Notes: generated by a model not told the origin, from the letters alone. A stretch of 64,000 bases of DNA from Prevotella sp. HUN102 (GCF_000688375.1 NZ_JIAF01000004.1:1798001-1862000); one strand, 5' to 3'. Numbered from the stretch's first letter, positions 27,114 through 35,960 are shown. Made by a program: numbers and translations.

Positions 27114-28598
27114 ATGGACTGGAAAAAAATACAGAACGGATCAGATATCCGCGGAATAGCACTCGAAGGTATCGAGGGCGAAAACGTGAATCTTACCAAT
27201 GAAGTTGCCAACGCCATAGCCAAGGCTTTCGTGGCTTGGCTGAAAGAAAAGAACGGAAAAACGATGCAGACGGTGGCAGTAGGCAGCGACTCCCGACTTT
27301 CAAGCCCTGCAATCCGTGAGGCATTTGCCGAGGGAGCAAGTGGCACAGGCGCGCAGGTGCTCGAATTTGGTATGGCTTCAACCCCTGCAATGTTTATGTC
27401 TACCGTAGACAAAGATCTGAAAGTGGACGGTGCCGTAATGGTTACGGCGAGCCATTTGCCTTGGAATCGCAATGGATTGAAGTTCTTTACAACAGAAGGT
27501 GGACTGGACAAGGGCGACATCAAGAGGATACTCGAACTGGCTCCGGACTTCTACAATGTGGAAAACACCAACAAGGGCAAGATAGAGAAAGTGGACTTTA
27601 TGGACACTTACTGCCGAATCCTTACCGACTACATTCGTGAAGGTGCAGGCATCGGCAACGAACCGTTGAAGGGAATGAAGATAGTTGTGGATGCAGGCAA
27701 CGGTGCCGGAGGCTTCTTCGCCCACAAGGTGCTCGACAATCTCGGTGCAGACACATCGGCAAGCCAGTTCCTCGAACCCGACGGGCACTTCCCCAATCAC
27801 GTTCCAAATCCGGAGGACAAGGCTGCAATGGCTTCCATCTGCAAGGCAGTTGTTGAGCAGAAAGCAGACCTCGGCATTATATTCGACACCGACGTGGACC
27901 GTTCCGCCATCGTAGGCAGAACAGGTGCGCCCATCAATAGGAATGCACTCATCGCACTCATAGCAACCGTCATACTCCGCGAACACCCCGGAAGCACCAT
28001 CGTTACCGACTCCGTTACTTCCGACGGTCTTGCAGAATTCATCGCTGCCAAGGGAGGCATCCATCATCGTTTCCGTCGCGGCTACAAGAACGTAATCAAC
28101 GAATCGCTCCGTCTGAACGAAGCAAACGAAGAGTCTTGGCTTGCCATCGAGACATCAGGACACGCAGCACTGCGCGAAAATTATTTTCTGGACGACGGAG
28201 CATATCTGGTAGCAAAACTATTGGTTGAGGCTGCCCGACTGCGCACGGAAGGAAAAGAACTTCAAGACTTGATTTCCGACCTCAGAGAGCCTGCCGAAAG
28301 CAAGGAAATAAGATTCAAGATTGCAACGGACAACTTCAAAGAATACGGACAGAAAGTATTGGAGGATTTGCAGAACAAGATAGAGAAACAAGCAGACTGG
28401 AAGATAGTTGCACCCAATCACGAAGGAATACGCATAGCCTGCACGGCAGAGAACGAGAAAGGCTGGTTCCTCCTCCGTCAGTCGCTCCACGATCCAGTAC
28501 TACCTCTGAACATAGAATCAGATGTAGAGGGTGGCGTGGCACGAATAGAGCAGCGCGTGCTCGGCTTGCTTTCAGCACACAGCGAATTAAAACACTAA
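27114..28598 (+). CDS. Phosphomannomutase/phosphoglucomutase
   Basis: A 494-residue alpha-D-phosphohexomutase. The catalytic serine loop is TASHLPWNRNG (about residues 111-121), the magnesium loop is DTDVDRSAI (about 259-267), and the sugar loop is ETSGHAALREN (about 343-353), as in plant-type and parasite-type phosphomannomutases. The phosphate-binding loop near the C-terminus (NHEGIRIAC) departs from the usual RxSNTEP. It supplies mannose 1-phosphate or glucose 1-phosphate for glycans. It differs from glmM at 20.3 kb, so the strain has at least two paralogues. It stands alone, so the sugar specificity cannot be set. Confidence 0.9.
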   Translation: MDWKKIQNGSDIRGIALEGIEGENVNLTNEVANAIAKAFVAWLKEKNGKTMQTVAVGSDSRLSSPAIREAFAEGASGTGAQVLEFGMASTPAMFMSTVDKDLKVDGAVMVTASHLPWNRNGLKFFTTEGGLDKGDIKRILELAPDFYNVENTNKGKIEKVDFMDTYCRILTDYIREGAGIGNEPLKGMKIVVDAGNGAGGFFAHKVLDNLGADTSASQFLEPDGHFPNHVPNPEDKAAMASICKAVVEQKADLGIIFDTDVDRSAIVGRTGAPINRNALIALIATVILREHPGSTIVTDSVTSDGLAEFIAAKGGIHHRFRRGYKNVINESLRLNEANEESWLAIETSGHAALRENYFLDDGAYLVAKLLVEAARLRTEGKELQDLISDLREPAESKEIRFKIATDNFKEYGQKVLEDLQNKIEKQADWKIVAPNHEGIRIACTAENEKGWFLLRQSLHDPVLPLNIESDVEGGVARIEQRVLGLLSAHSELKH

Positions 28599-28617
28599 GC
28601 TATCAATCGGGTGCAAG

Positions 28618-28642
28618 GCTGCAAGTTTACGAGTTTACAAAC
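28618..28642 (+). repeat. CAAGTTTACGAGTTTACAA-type intergenic word, instance 1
   Basis: GCAAGTTTACGAGTTTACAA (from 28621) belongs to a low-complexity intergenic word also seen at 54995-55107 and 59668-59690. It lies just downstream of the phosphohexomutase gene. Confidence 0.45.
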
Positions 28643-28654
28643 AAAGCCCATATG

Positions 28655-28690
28655 AACCTGAGTTCGGATAAGGTCTGGACTCAGGTTATT
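28655..28690 (+). terminator. Hairpin after the phosphohexomutase gene
   Basis: AACCTGAGT (28655-28663) pairs with ACTCAGGTT (28679-28687), followed by ATTGATT only. It is a weak terminator candidate. Confidence 0.4.
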
Positions 28691-28794
28691 GATTGGACGA
28701 ATTAAATTCATACCATCTTTCCGACAGGCAATTCTGCACATCGTTGTTTCTCGTCAGAGATTCTTCCAAGTCTTTGAAATCCATCGAATCCGAA

Positions 28795-28932
28795 GCGAGA
28801 TGTAAGTCGTTGAAAATCAAGCAAAACAACATCCGTTTCCAATCGTGCGAAGAATGCGTTTCAATCTTCGCAAAAACGCAATGTATTTTTGCGAAGATTG
28901 AAACGCATTCTTCGGTTACTTGCAAATCATAT
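28795..28932 (+). repeat. Dispersed palindromic intergenic repeat, copy C, with perfect 29-bp arms
   Basis: This is the best-preserved copy. The left tag TGTAAGTCGTTGAAAATCA (28801-28819) and right tag CGGTTACTTGCAAATCAT (28913-28930) bracket a perfect inverted repeat. Bases 28848-28876 are the exact reverse complement of 28886-28914, around a 9-base loop. Arms begin CGAAGAATGCG and end CGCAAAAA. Small opposing reading frames over it are by-products of the palindrome. It lies in the 480-base gap 28599-29078 between the phosphohexomutase and the acetyltransferase; nothing else but the word and hairpin above is seen there. Confidence 0.85.
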
Positions 28933-29078
28933 CTTTATCTCCTTGCAAAACCTCCTCTTATATCCTCAAGAGAACAACGAAAAAATAAGTCTGAAATGGT
29001 TTAGAAATGAAGGATTTTTCTTGAAAATCGGTAAACCTGTCCCCATCCAAGTTAGCTCCTACCTACCATCTTTATAAT

Positions 29079-29651
29079 ATGAACATCACAATTGAAAATG
29101 CACAAAAGCACCAAGCCCACATCATCGCAACGATGATAATGGAAGCTATGAACCACGAATGCTGCCAATGGTTTGCAGGACCGGCACACACTTTGGCAGA
29201 TTTCCACAAACTGATGCGCAATCTTGTGGAAATGGAAAACTCACAATATTCCTATAAGAACACATTGGTTGCAAGGAACGATGATGGAAAAATCCTCGGA
29301 ATATGCGTCAGTTACGACGGTGCTTGCCTGCACGCACTAAGAAAAGCATTCATAGACGAAGCCAAAAAGGCTTTCGGCCGCGACTATTCAGACATTCCCG
29401 ACGAAACGCAATCAGGCGAATTATACATCGACTCATTGTGTGTAGGGAAAGATTTCCGCAAGATGGGCATCGCAACAAAACTCCTTGAAGCAACCATCGA
29501 AAAAGGAAGAACGCTGAATCTTCCTACCGGATTGCTCGTAGACAAAGCCAACCCTGATGCAGAAAAGCTCTACAAGCAGGTTGGATTCAGATATGTGGAC
29601 GACAATATGTGGGGAGGACATCCTATGCGCCACCTTGTTTTTCCTCTATAA
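29079..29651 (+). CDS. GNAT-family N-acetyltransferase
   Basis: A 190-residue acetyl-CoA-dependent acetyltransferase. The N-terminal strand-helix (ITIENAQKHQAHIIATMIMEAM) leads to the acetyl-CoA-binding motif A, seen as LYIDSLCVGKDFRKMGIATKLLEA (about residues 109-132, with R/QxxGxG-like KMGIA). Motif B (GLLVDKANPDAEKLYKQVGFRYV) follows. The substrate is not predictable; small molecules or peptide N-termini are typical for the family. It stands alone and the promoter is unclear. Confidence 0.88.
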   Translation: MNITIENAQKHQAHIIATMIMEAMNHECCQWFAGPAHTLADFHKLMRNLVEMENSQYSYKNTLVARNDDGKILGICVSYDGACLHALRKAFIDEAKKAFGRDYSDIPDETQSGELYIDSLCVGKDFRKMGIATKLLEATIEKGRTLNLPTGLLVDKANPDAEKLYKQVGFRYVDDNMWGGHPMRHLVFPL

Positions 29652-29765
29652 GCAGGTAAGTTAAAAAAATAACTTTAAGGCAATTCAAAAGCCATTGAAT
29701 ACAATGCGTTCTTAAAATGAGAGACAATAATAAATTAAATATTTGGAATATCATTGGTTTTATAT

Positions 29766-29773
29766 TATCTTTG
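29766..29773 (+). promoter_or_regulatory. Promoter -7 box of the B12 uptake operon
   Basis: TATCTTTG just upstream of the riboswitch; RNA would start near 29780. Confidence 0.65.
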
Positions 29774-29782
29774 CACAAGCAT

Positions 29783-29937
29783 TTGGTTCACAGGAATCGT
29801 GATTAAAAGGGAATACGGCGAGAATCCGTAACTGTCCCGCAGCTGTAAGTTGTTCGTATGCAACAAGCGAATGTCACTGGAGAATGCCGGGAAGGTGTTT
29901 GTTGCGCTTTGAACAACAGAGTCAGAAGACCTGCCAA
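29783..29937 (+). ncRNA. Cobalamin (B12) riboswitch
   Basis: The aptamer landmarks are in order. A GGTTCACAGG start is followed by GGGAATACGGCGAGAATCCG (29809-29828), ACTGTCCCGCAGCTGTAAG, GTCACTGG (29873-29880), and the pairing partner CCGGGAAGG. The B12 box AGTCAGAAGACCTGCC occupies 29920-29935. Adenosylcobalamin or a related cobalamin is expected to bind and repress the downstream receptor genes. It stands between the promoter and the btuB-like gene. Confidence 0.93.
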
Positions 29938-29940
29938 TGC

Positions 29941-29971
29941 GAGTTACGCAACTCTCGAGGACGAGTTTGCG
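29941..29971 (+). promoter_or_regulatory. Riboswitch expression platform with two mutually exclusive hairpins
   Basis: AACTC (29950-29954) can pair with GAGTT (29941-29945) or, within CGCAACTC (29947-29954), with GAGTTTGCG (29963-29971). No U run follows, and the second hairpin ends 3 bases before an ATG, so control of translation initiation is more likely than termination. Confidence 0.5.
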
Positions 29972-29974
29972 ATA

Positions 29975-29998
29975 ATGAAAAAACAAACGTTTCTATGA
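29975..29998 (+). CDS. Seven-codon leader ORF overlapping the receptor start
   Basis: The ATG at 29975 opens a frame encoding only MKKQTFL; its TGA (29996-29998) overlaps the receptor ATG (29995) as ATGA. The A-rich start resembles a genuine initiation site and would couple translation of the receptor to the region controlled by the riboswitch. It could also be the relic of an earlier start lost by a small indel. Confidence 0.35.
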   Translation: MKKQTFL

Positions 29999-32025
29999 GA
30001 TTATTGCCTATCGGGTTGCTCTTGCTGTGCCCATTGGGAATAAAGGCACAGTCCACTATAAATGATTCGACATTCCAAATCGAAGAAGTTGTCGTAACCT
30101 CCCGTTTGACTCAACGGGAGATTATTCCTTCACAGAATCTGAAAGGAACGGAACTGCAACGGCTCAACAGTCAGTCGGTGGCAGATGCGCTACGCTATTT
30201 CTCAGGAATGCAGCTGAAAGATTACGGTGGTGTGGGTGGCATCAAGACCGTTGATATCCGAAGTATGGGCACTCATCATCTTGGCATCTTCTACGATGGA
30301 ATAGAATTGGGCAATGCGCAAAACGGACAGATTGACCTTGGGCAGTTCTCGCTCGACAATATAGATGAGATTTCGCTATACAATGGGCAGAAAAGTGCCA
30401 TTTTCCAACCGGCTTCCGACTTCGGTAATGCAGGAAGCGTATATATCCGTACGCGTCAGCCACGCTTTACAGAGGGCAAGAATTACAACATAAAGCTCAA
30501 GACCAAATACGGTTCGAGCGATCTTTTCCGCTTCTCCACTCTATGGGAACAGCGACTTTCGCCAACAGTTTCAAGTTCTCTGAATGCCGAGTTTCTCTCC
30601 TCCAGTGGCAAATACGAATTTAATTACAAGCGACTGACTCCTAATGGAGAGGTTGCCTACGACACAACTGCCATCCGACAGAATGGAGACATACACGCGG
30701 AACGTGTTGATCTGAATATCAATGGTATTCTGGAACGTGGCTATTGGAATGCCAAAGCCTATCTGTATAATTCCAAAAGAGGCATTCCCGGTGCTATCGT
30801 CAATAACGTCTGGAGAAGAGGAGAACGACAGAATGACTTGAACACGTTTGTGCAAGGACGATTCCAGAAAGACATAAACGACCGTTTTTCCACGCAATGG
30901 TTGGCGAAATATGCTTATTATCGCACACATTACATCAACAGGGACACGACACAATTGCCGACAGACAATCGTTATTGGCAACAGGAATTTTATCTCTCAA
31001 CGGCAAATGCCTACGAGATTCTGCCCAATTGGAGTGCATCCATCAGCTACGACTTCCGTTGGAACAAGCTGAATGCCGATACCTATCGCTTTGCTTTCCC
31101 AACAAGAATATCAAACCTCGTTAGTTTTGCAACAGCATTGGATGCAAGGTTCCTGAAAGTCCAAGGCTCTGTTTTGGTTTCATTCATCCACGACAAGCTG
31201 CATCCAAAGGTTCCGCTCATAGGAAAACAGGCAAAGGAAAACATCAATAAGTTTATGCCTGCAGTCTTTATAGACGTTCCTCTTGTTGATAGAATGACTG
31301 GTTTGCACACAACCAATTTGAGTTTGCGCACTTTTGTCAAGCGAAGTTTCCGTATGCCCACCTTCAACGATTTGTATTACACCGATTTGGGCAATTCCAA
31401 CTTGCTCCCGGAAAGTGCTACTCAATACGATTTCGGCGTGGTGTATGACAGATTCAACAAGTTTGGAGTCCTAAGAAAGTTTCACATTCAGGCAGATGGC
31501 TACTACAATACCATTCAGGATAAGATTATTGCTTACCCTAAAGGACAGCAATTCCGTTGGACAATGCTCAATCTCGGACGAGTGCATATCACAGGATTGG
31601 ACGTTTCTGCCTCTATGACGCTCGAACCTATGAGAGACTTACTCGTTACGGGAAGGCTGCAATACACTTATCAGGATGCCCGCGACGTAACAGATCCGGC
31701 TACATCTTATTATAAAGATCAGATTCCATATATTCCATATAACAGTGGTTCTGCCATTCTTAATCTTGCTTATCGCAATTGGTTCTTCAATTATAGCTTC
31801 ATCTATTCCGGAGAACGATACAACGAACAGGAGAATATACAGTACAACTATATGCAACCTTGGTACACACACGATATCAGCTTGCAATACCAGTTTGTCG
31901 CAAAACGAACAAAATGGAGGGCAACATTGGAAGTGAATAATCTGTTCGACCAGAAATACGATGTAATTCTCAACTATCCGATGCCCGGAATCAACGGCGC
32001 AATGGGCTTACAGGTAGAGTTTTAA
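29995..32025 (+). CDS. BtuB-like TonB-dependent cobalamin receptor
   Basis: A 676-residue outer membrane receptor, expected to import cobalamin with TonB energy. A short signal peptide (MRLLPIGLLLLCPLGIKAQ) is followed by the TonB-box region (FQIEEVVVTS) and a plug domain (NSQSVADALRYFSGMQL, VDIRSMGTHHLGIFYDGIEL). A 22-strand-type barrel ends in GLQVEF. The ATG at 29995 is chosen because it begins the signal peptide; upstream codons lie in the riboswitch. The riboswitch and the next genes support a B12 substrate. I leave the symbol empty because Bacteroidota have several btuB paralogues. Confidence 0.92.
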   Translation: MRLLPIGLLLLCPLGIKAQSTINDSTFQIEEVVVTSRLTQREIIPSQNLKGTELQRLNSQSVADALRYFSGMQLKDYGGVGGIKTVDIRSMGTHHLGIFYDGIELGNAQNGQIDLGQFSLDNIDEISLYNGQKSAIFQPASDFGNAGSVYIRTRQPRFTEGKNYNIKLKTKYGSSDLFRFSTLWEQRLSPTVSSSLNAEFLSSSGKYEFNYKRLTPNGEVAYDTTAIRQNGDIHAERVDLNINGILERGYWNAKAYLYNSKRGIPGAIVNNVWRRGERQNDLNTFVQGRFQKDINDRFSTQWLAKYAYYRTHYINRDTTQLPTDNRYWQQEFYLSTANAYEILPNWSASISYDFRWNKLNADTYRFAFPTRISNLVSFATALDARFLKVQGSVLVSFIHDKLHPKVPLIGKQAKENINKFMPAVFIDVPLVDRMTGLHTTNLSLRTFVKRSFRMPTFNDLYYTDLGNSNLLPESATQYDFGVVYDRFNKFGVLRKFHIQADGYYNTIQDKIIAYPKGQQFRWTMLNLGRVHITGLDVSASMTLEPMRDLLVTGRLQYTYQDARDVTDPATSYYKDQIPYIPYNSGSAILNLAYRNWFFNYSFIYSGERYNEQENIQYNYMQPWYTHDISLQYQFVAKRTKWRATLEVNNLFDQKYDVILNYPMPGINGAMGLQVEF

Positions 32026-32067
32026 CGAATATTCTAAAGAAAACAATACTTAAAATCTTTAGTGAAT

Positions 32068-33193
32068 ATGAAGAAACATCACATCTTATTATTAATGGCA
32101 ATCCTGACTTTGATTGCTTGCCGTCAAGATGATTTAATCATATATCCCGACTTGCAAAATACGGGAGACCAATCCAAGACCGATTATTTGGGACTTTATA
32201 TCCTAAATGAAGGAAATATGGGTACCAATAAAGCCACGTTGGATTATCTTGACCTCACAACGGGGACGTATTCCAGAAATATCTATCCATCACGCAATCC
32301 CAATATGGTAAAGGAATTGGGCGACGTGGGCAACGATATCAAGATATACGGCAATAGTCTTTGGATGGTTATCAATCAATCGAATAAGGTTGAGGTTGGA
32401 TGCCCAAACAGCCGTGAGCCGTGGACACGTAGACGTGCCCAACTGTCGCTATTTGGCTTTCGATGGTGGCTATGCCTATGTAAGTTCATACGTTGGAAAG
32501 ATTTTTGAAAAGAGTGTTTTGGGTTCTGTCTACAAGGTAGATACAGCCACTTTGAAGATTGTTGATAGATGCGTTGTAGGCTATCAGCCCGAAGAAATGG
32601 CTATTCTAAATGGTAAACTTTACGTAGCCAACAGTGGTGGTTACAATCCTATGCAGAATATGCCATACGATAAAACCGTGTCCGTCATAGACATCAGCAC
32701 TTTCAAAGTAACGAAAAGCATTGATATTGCTCCTAATCTTTTCCGTTTAAAATCAGATAAATACGGCAGATTGTGGGTATCTTCGCGGGGGGATTACGCA
32801 AATATCAAGTCTAAACTGTATCTTATTGAAAACGATGTGCTTGCCGATTCCGTAGATGTGCCCATCGGAGACTTTGCTTTCAATGGAGATTCTCTCGTTT
32901 ATTATGGTTCAGACACATACGGAAGCACTCCTCAATATGGTGTAATCGACATTCGTACAAACAACGTTGTAAACAGAAATTTCTTGCATCCAACTGCTGA
33001 AGCACCCCCCGTGAAGATACCTTATGGATTGATAGTACATCCTATTACTGGAGACGTGTATCTGATGGATGCAACTAATTATGTATCGAGTGGCAAGCTC
33101 TTCTGTTTCGACAGGAATGGAAAATATAAATGGAACACTTGGACAGGGGATATTCCCGGACACGCTTGTTTCCTTTTAAGAAAGAAAAAATAA
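32068..33193 (+). pseudogene. BtuG-like beta-propeller lipoprotein with a frameshift
   Basis: The first frame (32068 onward) encodes a lipoprotein signal (LLMAILTLIAC, Cys18) and the first blades (LGLYILNEGNMGTNKATLDYLD). After NKVEV near 32389-32394 the reading moves +1 to LDAQTAVSRGHVDVPNCRY and continues to the stop at 33193. Either one extra base or two missing bases explains this. The repeat-like blades (YVSSYVGKIFEKSVLGSVYKVD, MLAILNGKLYVANSGG-type segments) are those of YncE-like seven-bladed propellers. In Bacteroides thetaiotaomicron the protein at this position, BtuG, is a surface lipoprotein that captures B12 before handing it to BtuB. The homology call rests on fold style and position. 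Confidence 0.78.
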
Positions 33194-33199
33194 ATATTA

Positions 33200-34213
33200 A
33201 TGATGGAAAAAACATTGATGATTGCAGGATTATTATCCTCAACTCTTTTAGCAACAGCACAAAACAGTCCATATATTAAGGCTGTAGACGAATACGTGCC
33301 TGCGCCGGGACAATTTGTAAATACAATGCCGGCTCTTACGGAAAATGATACTCCTGAGACGGCTGCACAAAAGTGTACGGAGGCAGTTGCAGGCAAAAAG
33401 CAAGGAGAATTAATTACTTTGGGAGCCTATGGTGGCTATATCACTTTCCACTTCGACCATCCTTTGGTAAATGTTGAAGGGGATAATGATTTCAAGATAT
33501 ACGGCAATGCGTTCCCGGGGAATAGCGAACCAGGGATTGTTATGGTTTCTCAAGACCTAAACGAAAACGGATTACCGGATGACGAATGGTATGAATTGAG
33601 TGGAAGCGCCGACGAAGACAGTATTGGCAAGGTCGTTTACGATTACGAAATCACTTATACCAAAAATTCAGAACCTGTAACGGCTGTGAAATGGACCGAT
33701 AACAAAGGCAATTCTGGAGAAATTCCACGCATCGAACCTTGGCATCCACAGGAGTATTATCCACTATGGATAACTGAAAAACAGCTCACTTTCAAAGGAA
33801 CGAGGCTGCCTAACAACTCATACAAAGACCCTCAAACCGGTTGGTTCAAGCAGAACGCATTCAGATATGGTTATGCAGATAATCTTGATAACGAAAATAG
33901 CTTCTTCAATATAGAGAATGCAGTAGACAAGGATAGAAAGAAAGTAAAGCTACGCTCTGTCAATTTCGTCAGAGTTTACTGTGCAATGAATCAGGTTGTA
34001 GGCAATTCCGTTGGCGAAACATCTACGGAATTTGCAGGAGCAGAAGATTTGCATCCAAATGCAACAGCAGTTGAAAATATATCTGCCGAGCAGACAAATA
34101 GAATTATCAAGAGCATTTATACCATCGATGGTAGAGAAATCAAACAACTTCAAAGAGGTGTAAACATAGTACGCTATTCAAATGGCGAAACTAAGAAGAT
34201 AATTGTAAAATAA
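33200..34213 (+). CDS. T9SS-sorted surface protein of the B12 locus
   Basis: A 337-residue secreted protein. A signal peptide (about residues 1-20, SSTLLATAQ) is not followed by a lipobox. The central domain has GGYITFHFDHPLVN, FKIYGNAFPGNSEPGIVMV and DLNENGLPDDEWYELSGS; the last is an Asp-rich loop likely to bind calcium. A linker leads to a type A sorting domain of the type IX secretion system (SIYTIDGREIKQLQRGVNIV and the KKIIVK tail), which would anchor it on the surface. It starts 6 bases after the broken propeller gene, so it is the third operon gene. Related surface proteins in Bacteroides B12 loci bind cobalamin (BtuH-type); that function here is inferred. Confidence 0.8.
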   Translation: MMEKTLMIAGLLSSTLLATAQNSPYIKAVDEYVPAPGQFVNTMPALTENDTPETAAQKCTEAVAGKKQGELITLGAYGGYITFHFDHPLVNVEGDNDFKIYGNAFPGNSEPGIVMVSQDLNENGLPDDEWYELSGSADEDSIGKVVYDYEITYTKNSEPVTAVKWTDNKGNSGEIPRIEPWHPQEYYPLWITEKQLTFKGTRLPNNSYKDPQTGWFKQNAFRYGYADNLDNENSFFNIENAVDKDRKKVKLRSVNFVRVYCAMNQVVGNSVGETSTEFAGAEDLHPNATAVENISAEQTNRIIKSIYTIDGREIKQLQRGVNIVRYSNGETKKIIVK

Positions 34214-34234
34214 GAAAACATAAGAAAATTCATT

Positions 34235-34270
34235 ATCCCACTATCTTTCCGAGAAATAGTGGGATTTTTT
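34235..34270 (+). terminator. Terminator of the B12 operon
   Basis: ATCCCACTAT (34235-34244) pairs perfectly with ATAGTGGGAT (34256-34265) and is followed by TTTTTG. Confidence 0.85.
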
Positions 34271-34369
34271 GTGCCCATACAATAGTTATACGTCCCACAA
34301 ATTTTAAATGCAATATAACGGATAATCTATTGTCGAGTACTCGAATTTTGAATAAGAACTCACACAAGT

Positions 34370-34408
34370 AACAAAAATGCCGGCTGAATCACTTGATTCA
34401 GCCGGCAT
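34370..34408 (-). terminator. Terminator of the nhaD-like gene
   Basis: ATGCCGGCTGAATC (34377-34390) pairs perfectly with GATTCAGCCGGCAT (34395-34408); on the minus strand TTTTGTT follows. It lies 35 bases past the stop. Confidence 0.85.
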
Positions 34409-34442
34409 CATTTATATGAAAATCTCTATTGAGAAACTGCCT

Positions 34443-35822
34443 TTAAAGTGGAGTTGTAAAGATGAATGTGCGAATTACATAGTAGCTTAGAATACCTGCA
34501 ATGTAGCCAAGGAAAGCTATCCACGTAATCTTCTTCATATACCAGCCAAAGGTTATTTTTTCCAATCCCATCACGACAACACCTGCCGCACTGCCGATAA
34601 TCAACATAGAACCGCCAACGCCGGCACAATAAGCCAAGAGCTGCCAGAAAATGCCATCTACTGCCATATCGCCGGTAGCCTGAATCGGATACATACCCAT
34701 ACTGCCTGCCACCAACGGAACATTATCAACGATGGAAGAGAGTACGCCGATGATACCTGTTACAGCATAGTGATTCTCATTGAAAACAACGTTCAACGAG
34801 CCACCCAACTTAGTTAGGACGCCAATTTCCTGCAAACAAGCCACAGCCATCAGGATACCTAAGAAGAAAAGGATGGTAGACATATCAATTCTTCGCATAA
34901 TGCTCGTTACGCGCTTCGAGAATGTCTCGCCATTACCCTGACGGTGCAGGTGGCGATAGAACAATTCAGTTACCGTCCACAACACACCAAGCACCAAGAG
35001 AATACCTACGAACGGAGGAAGATGGGTAATAGATTTGAAAATAGGAACAAAACACAAACCTCCCACACCAACTGCAAAGATAGTGATACGCTGCTTACGT
35101 CCGAATTCGCCTACATCTTCAGTTTCGCCATCATTATCCACAGTCTCTATATTACCTTTCAGCATATTCTGGATTATCAAACCGGGAATAATCATAGATA
35201 CCAATGAAGGAATAAAGATTTCTTCTATCACACCTGCTGCCGTAACAGATCCTGCATTCCACAGCATAATGGTTGTAACGTCGCCTATCGGGGAGAAAGC
35301 ACCACCGGAATTGGCTGCAATAATTACAAGCGAGGCATAAATCATTCGGTCGTTCTTGTCGCGAACAAGCTTACGCAGAATCATAATCATCACAATACTT
35401 GTGGTAAGATTGTCGAGAATCGCCGACAGGAAGAAAGTCATAAAGGCAATACGCCACATCAAATTCTTCTTCGATTTGGCCTTCATCACGTCCTTAACCC
35501 AATTGAATCCTCCGTTCTGGTCTACAATTTCCACAATAGTCATTGCTCCCATCAGGAAGAACAGCGTGGTGGACGTATCTCCAAGATGCTCAATAATTAT
35601 GCTATTGCCAAACTTAGTGAGTCCGTGCTCTGCATCCGATATGAGTGCTTCGGGGTGCATCAGTGGAACAAACTGAGCCGGATCTACCATATAAAGTGTC
35701 CAGCAAAATACAAACATAAGCAAAGCTATGGCAGCCTTGTCGATTTTTACCAAACTTTCCGTAGCTATGAGCATATAGCCAAGAACGAAGATGGCAATGA
35801 TTGCAATTGTTAGTGTTGACAT
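34443..35822 (-). CDS. nhaD: NhaD-type sodium/proton antiporter
   Basis: A 459-residue inner membrane antiporter of the ion transporter superfamily that exports sodium in exchange for protons. Family landmarks are FFLMGAMTIVEIVDQNGGF, LSAILDNLTTSIVMIMI and the ANSGGAFSPIGDVTTIMLW stretch (about residues 165-190). There are about a dozen hydrophobic segments. The length is typical. The gene is alone between two terminators or promoters. Anaerobes of this phylum often run a sodium cycle with Nqr/Rnf pumps. Confidence 0.93.
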   Translation of the reverse strand: MSTLTIAIIAIFVLGYMLIATESLVKIDKAAIALLMFVFCWTLYMVDPAQFVPLMHPEALISDAEHGLTKFGNSIIIEHLGDTSTTLFFLMGAMTIVEIVDQNGGFNWVKDVMKAKSKKNLMWRIAFMTFFLSAILDNLTTSIVMIMILRKLVRDKNDRMIYASLVIIAANSGGAFSPIGDVTTIMLWNAGSVTAAGVIEEIFIPSLVSMIIPGLIIQNMLKGNIETVDNDGETEDVGEFGRKQRITIFAVGVGGLCFVPIFKSITHLPPFVGILLVLGVLWTVTELFYRHLHRQGNGETFSKRVTSIMRRIDMSTILFFLGILMAVACLQEIGVLTKLGGSLNVVFNENHYAVTGIIGVLSSIVDNVPLVAGSMGMYPIQATGDMAVDGIFWQLLAYCAGVGGSMLIIGSAAGVVVMGLEKITFGWYMKKITWIAFLGYIAGILSYYVIRTFIFTTPL

Positions 35823-35852
35823 TTATTTTATTATTAAGTTTTTTAACGGCAG

Positions 35853-35860
35853 CAAAGTTA
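35853..35860 (-). promoter_or_regulatory. nhaD promoter -7 box
   Basis: The minus strand reads TAACTTTG, about 30 bases before the ATG at 35822. Confidence 0.65.
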
Positions 35861-35934
35861 ATCAAAAGTTTACACTTGCAAGTAAAAGCGATGATAATTT
35901 TCGGAAATAAAAGTGTAATTTCCGTGATTTGTAG

Positions 35935-35942
35935 TATATTTG
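35935..35942 (+). promoter_or_regulatory. mutT operon promoter -7 box
   Basis: TATATTTG, 18 bases before the ATG at 35961. Confidence 0.65.
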
Positions 35943-35960
35943 TAAAAAATATAAAACTAT

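Noticed and set aside
26347..27162. 271-codon minus-strand frame overlapping tag
   Set aside because: tag has all its zinc ligands and a promoter; the antisense frame overlaps the promoters of both neighbours.
28686..29004. Opposing short frames around 28.7-29.0 kb
   Set aside because: They read through the perfect palindrome of copy C, so they are self-similar by-products, with no ribosome or family signal.
29884..29994. Upstream start of the BtuB-like receptor at 29884
   Set aside because: Those codons lie within the cobalamin riboswitch and give a Cys-rich tail instead of a signal peptide.
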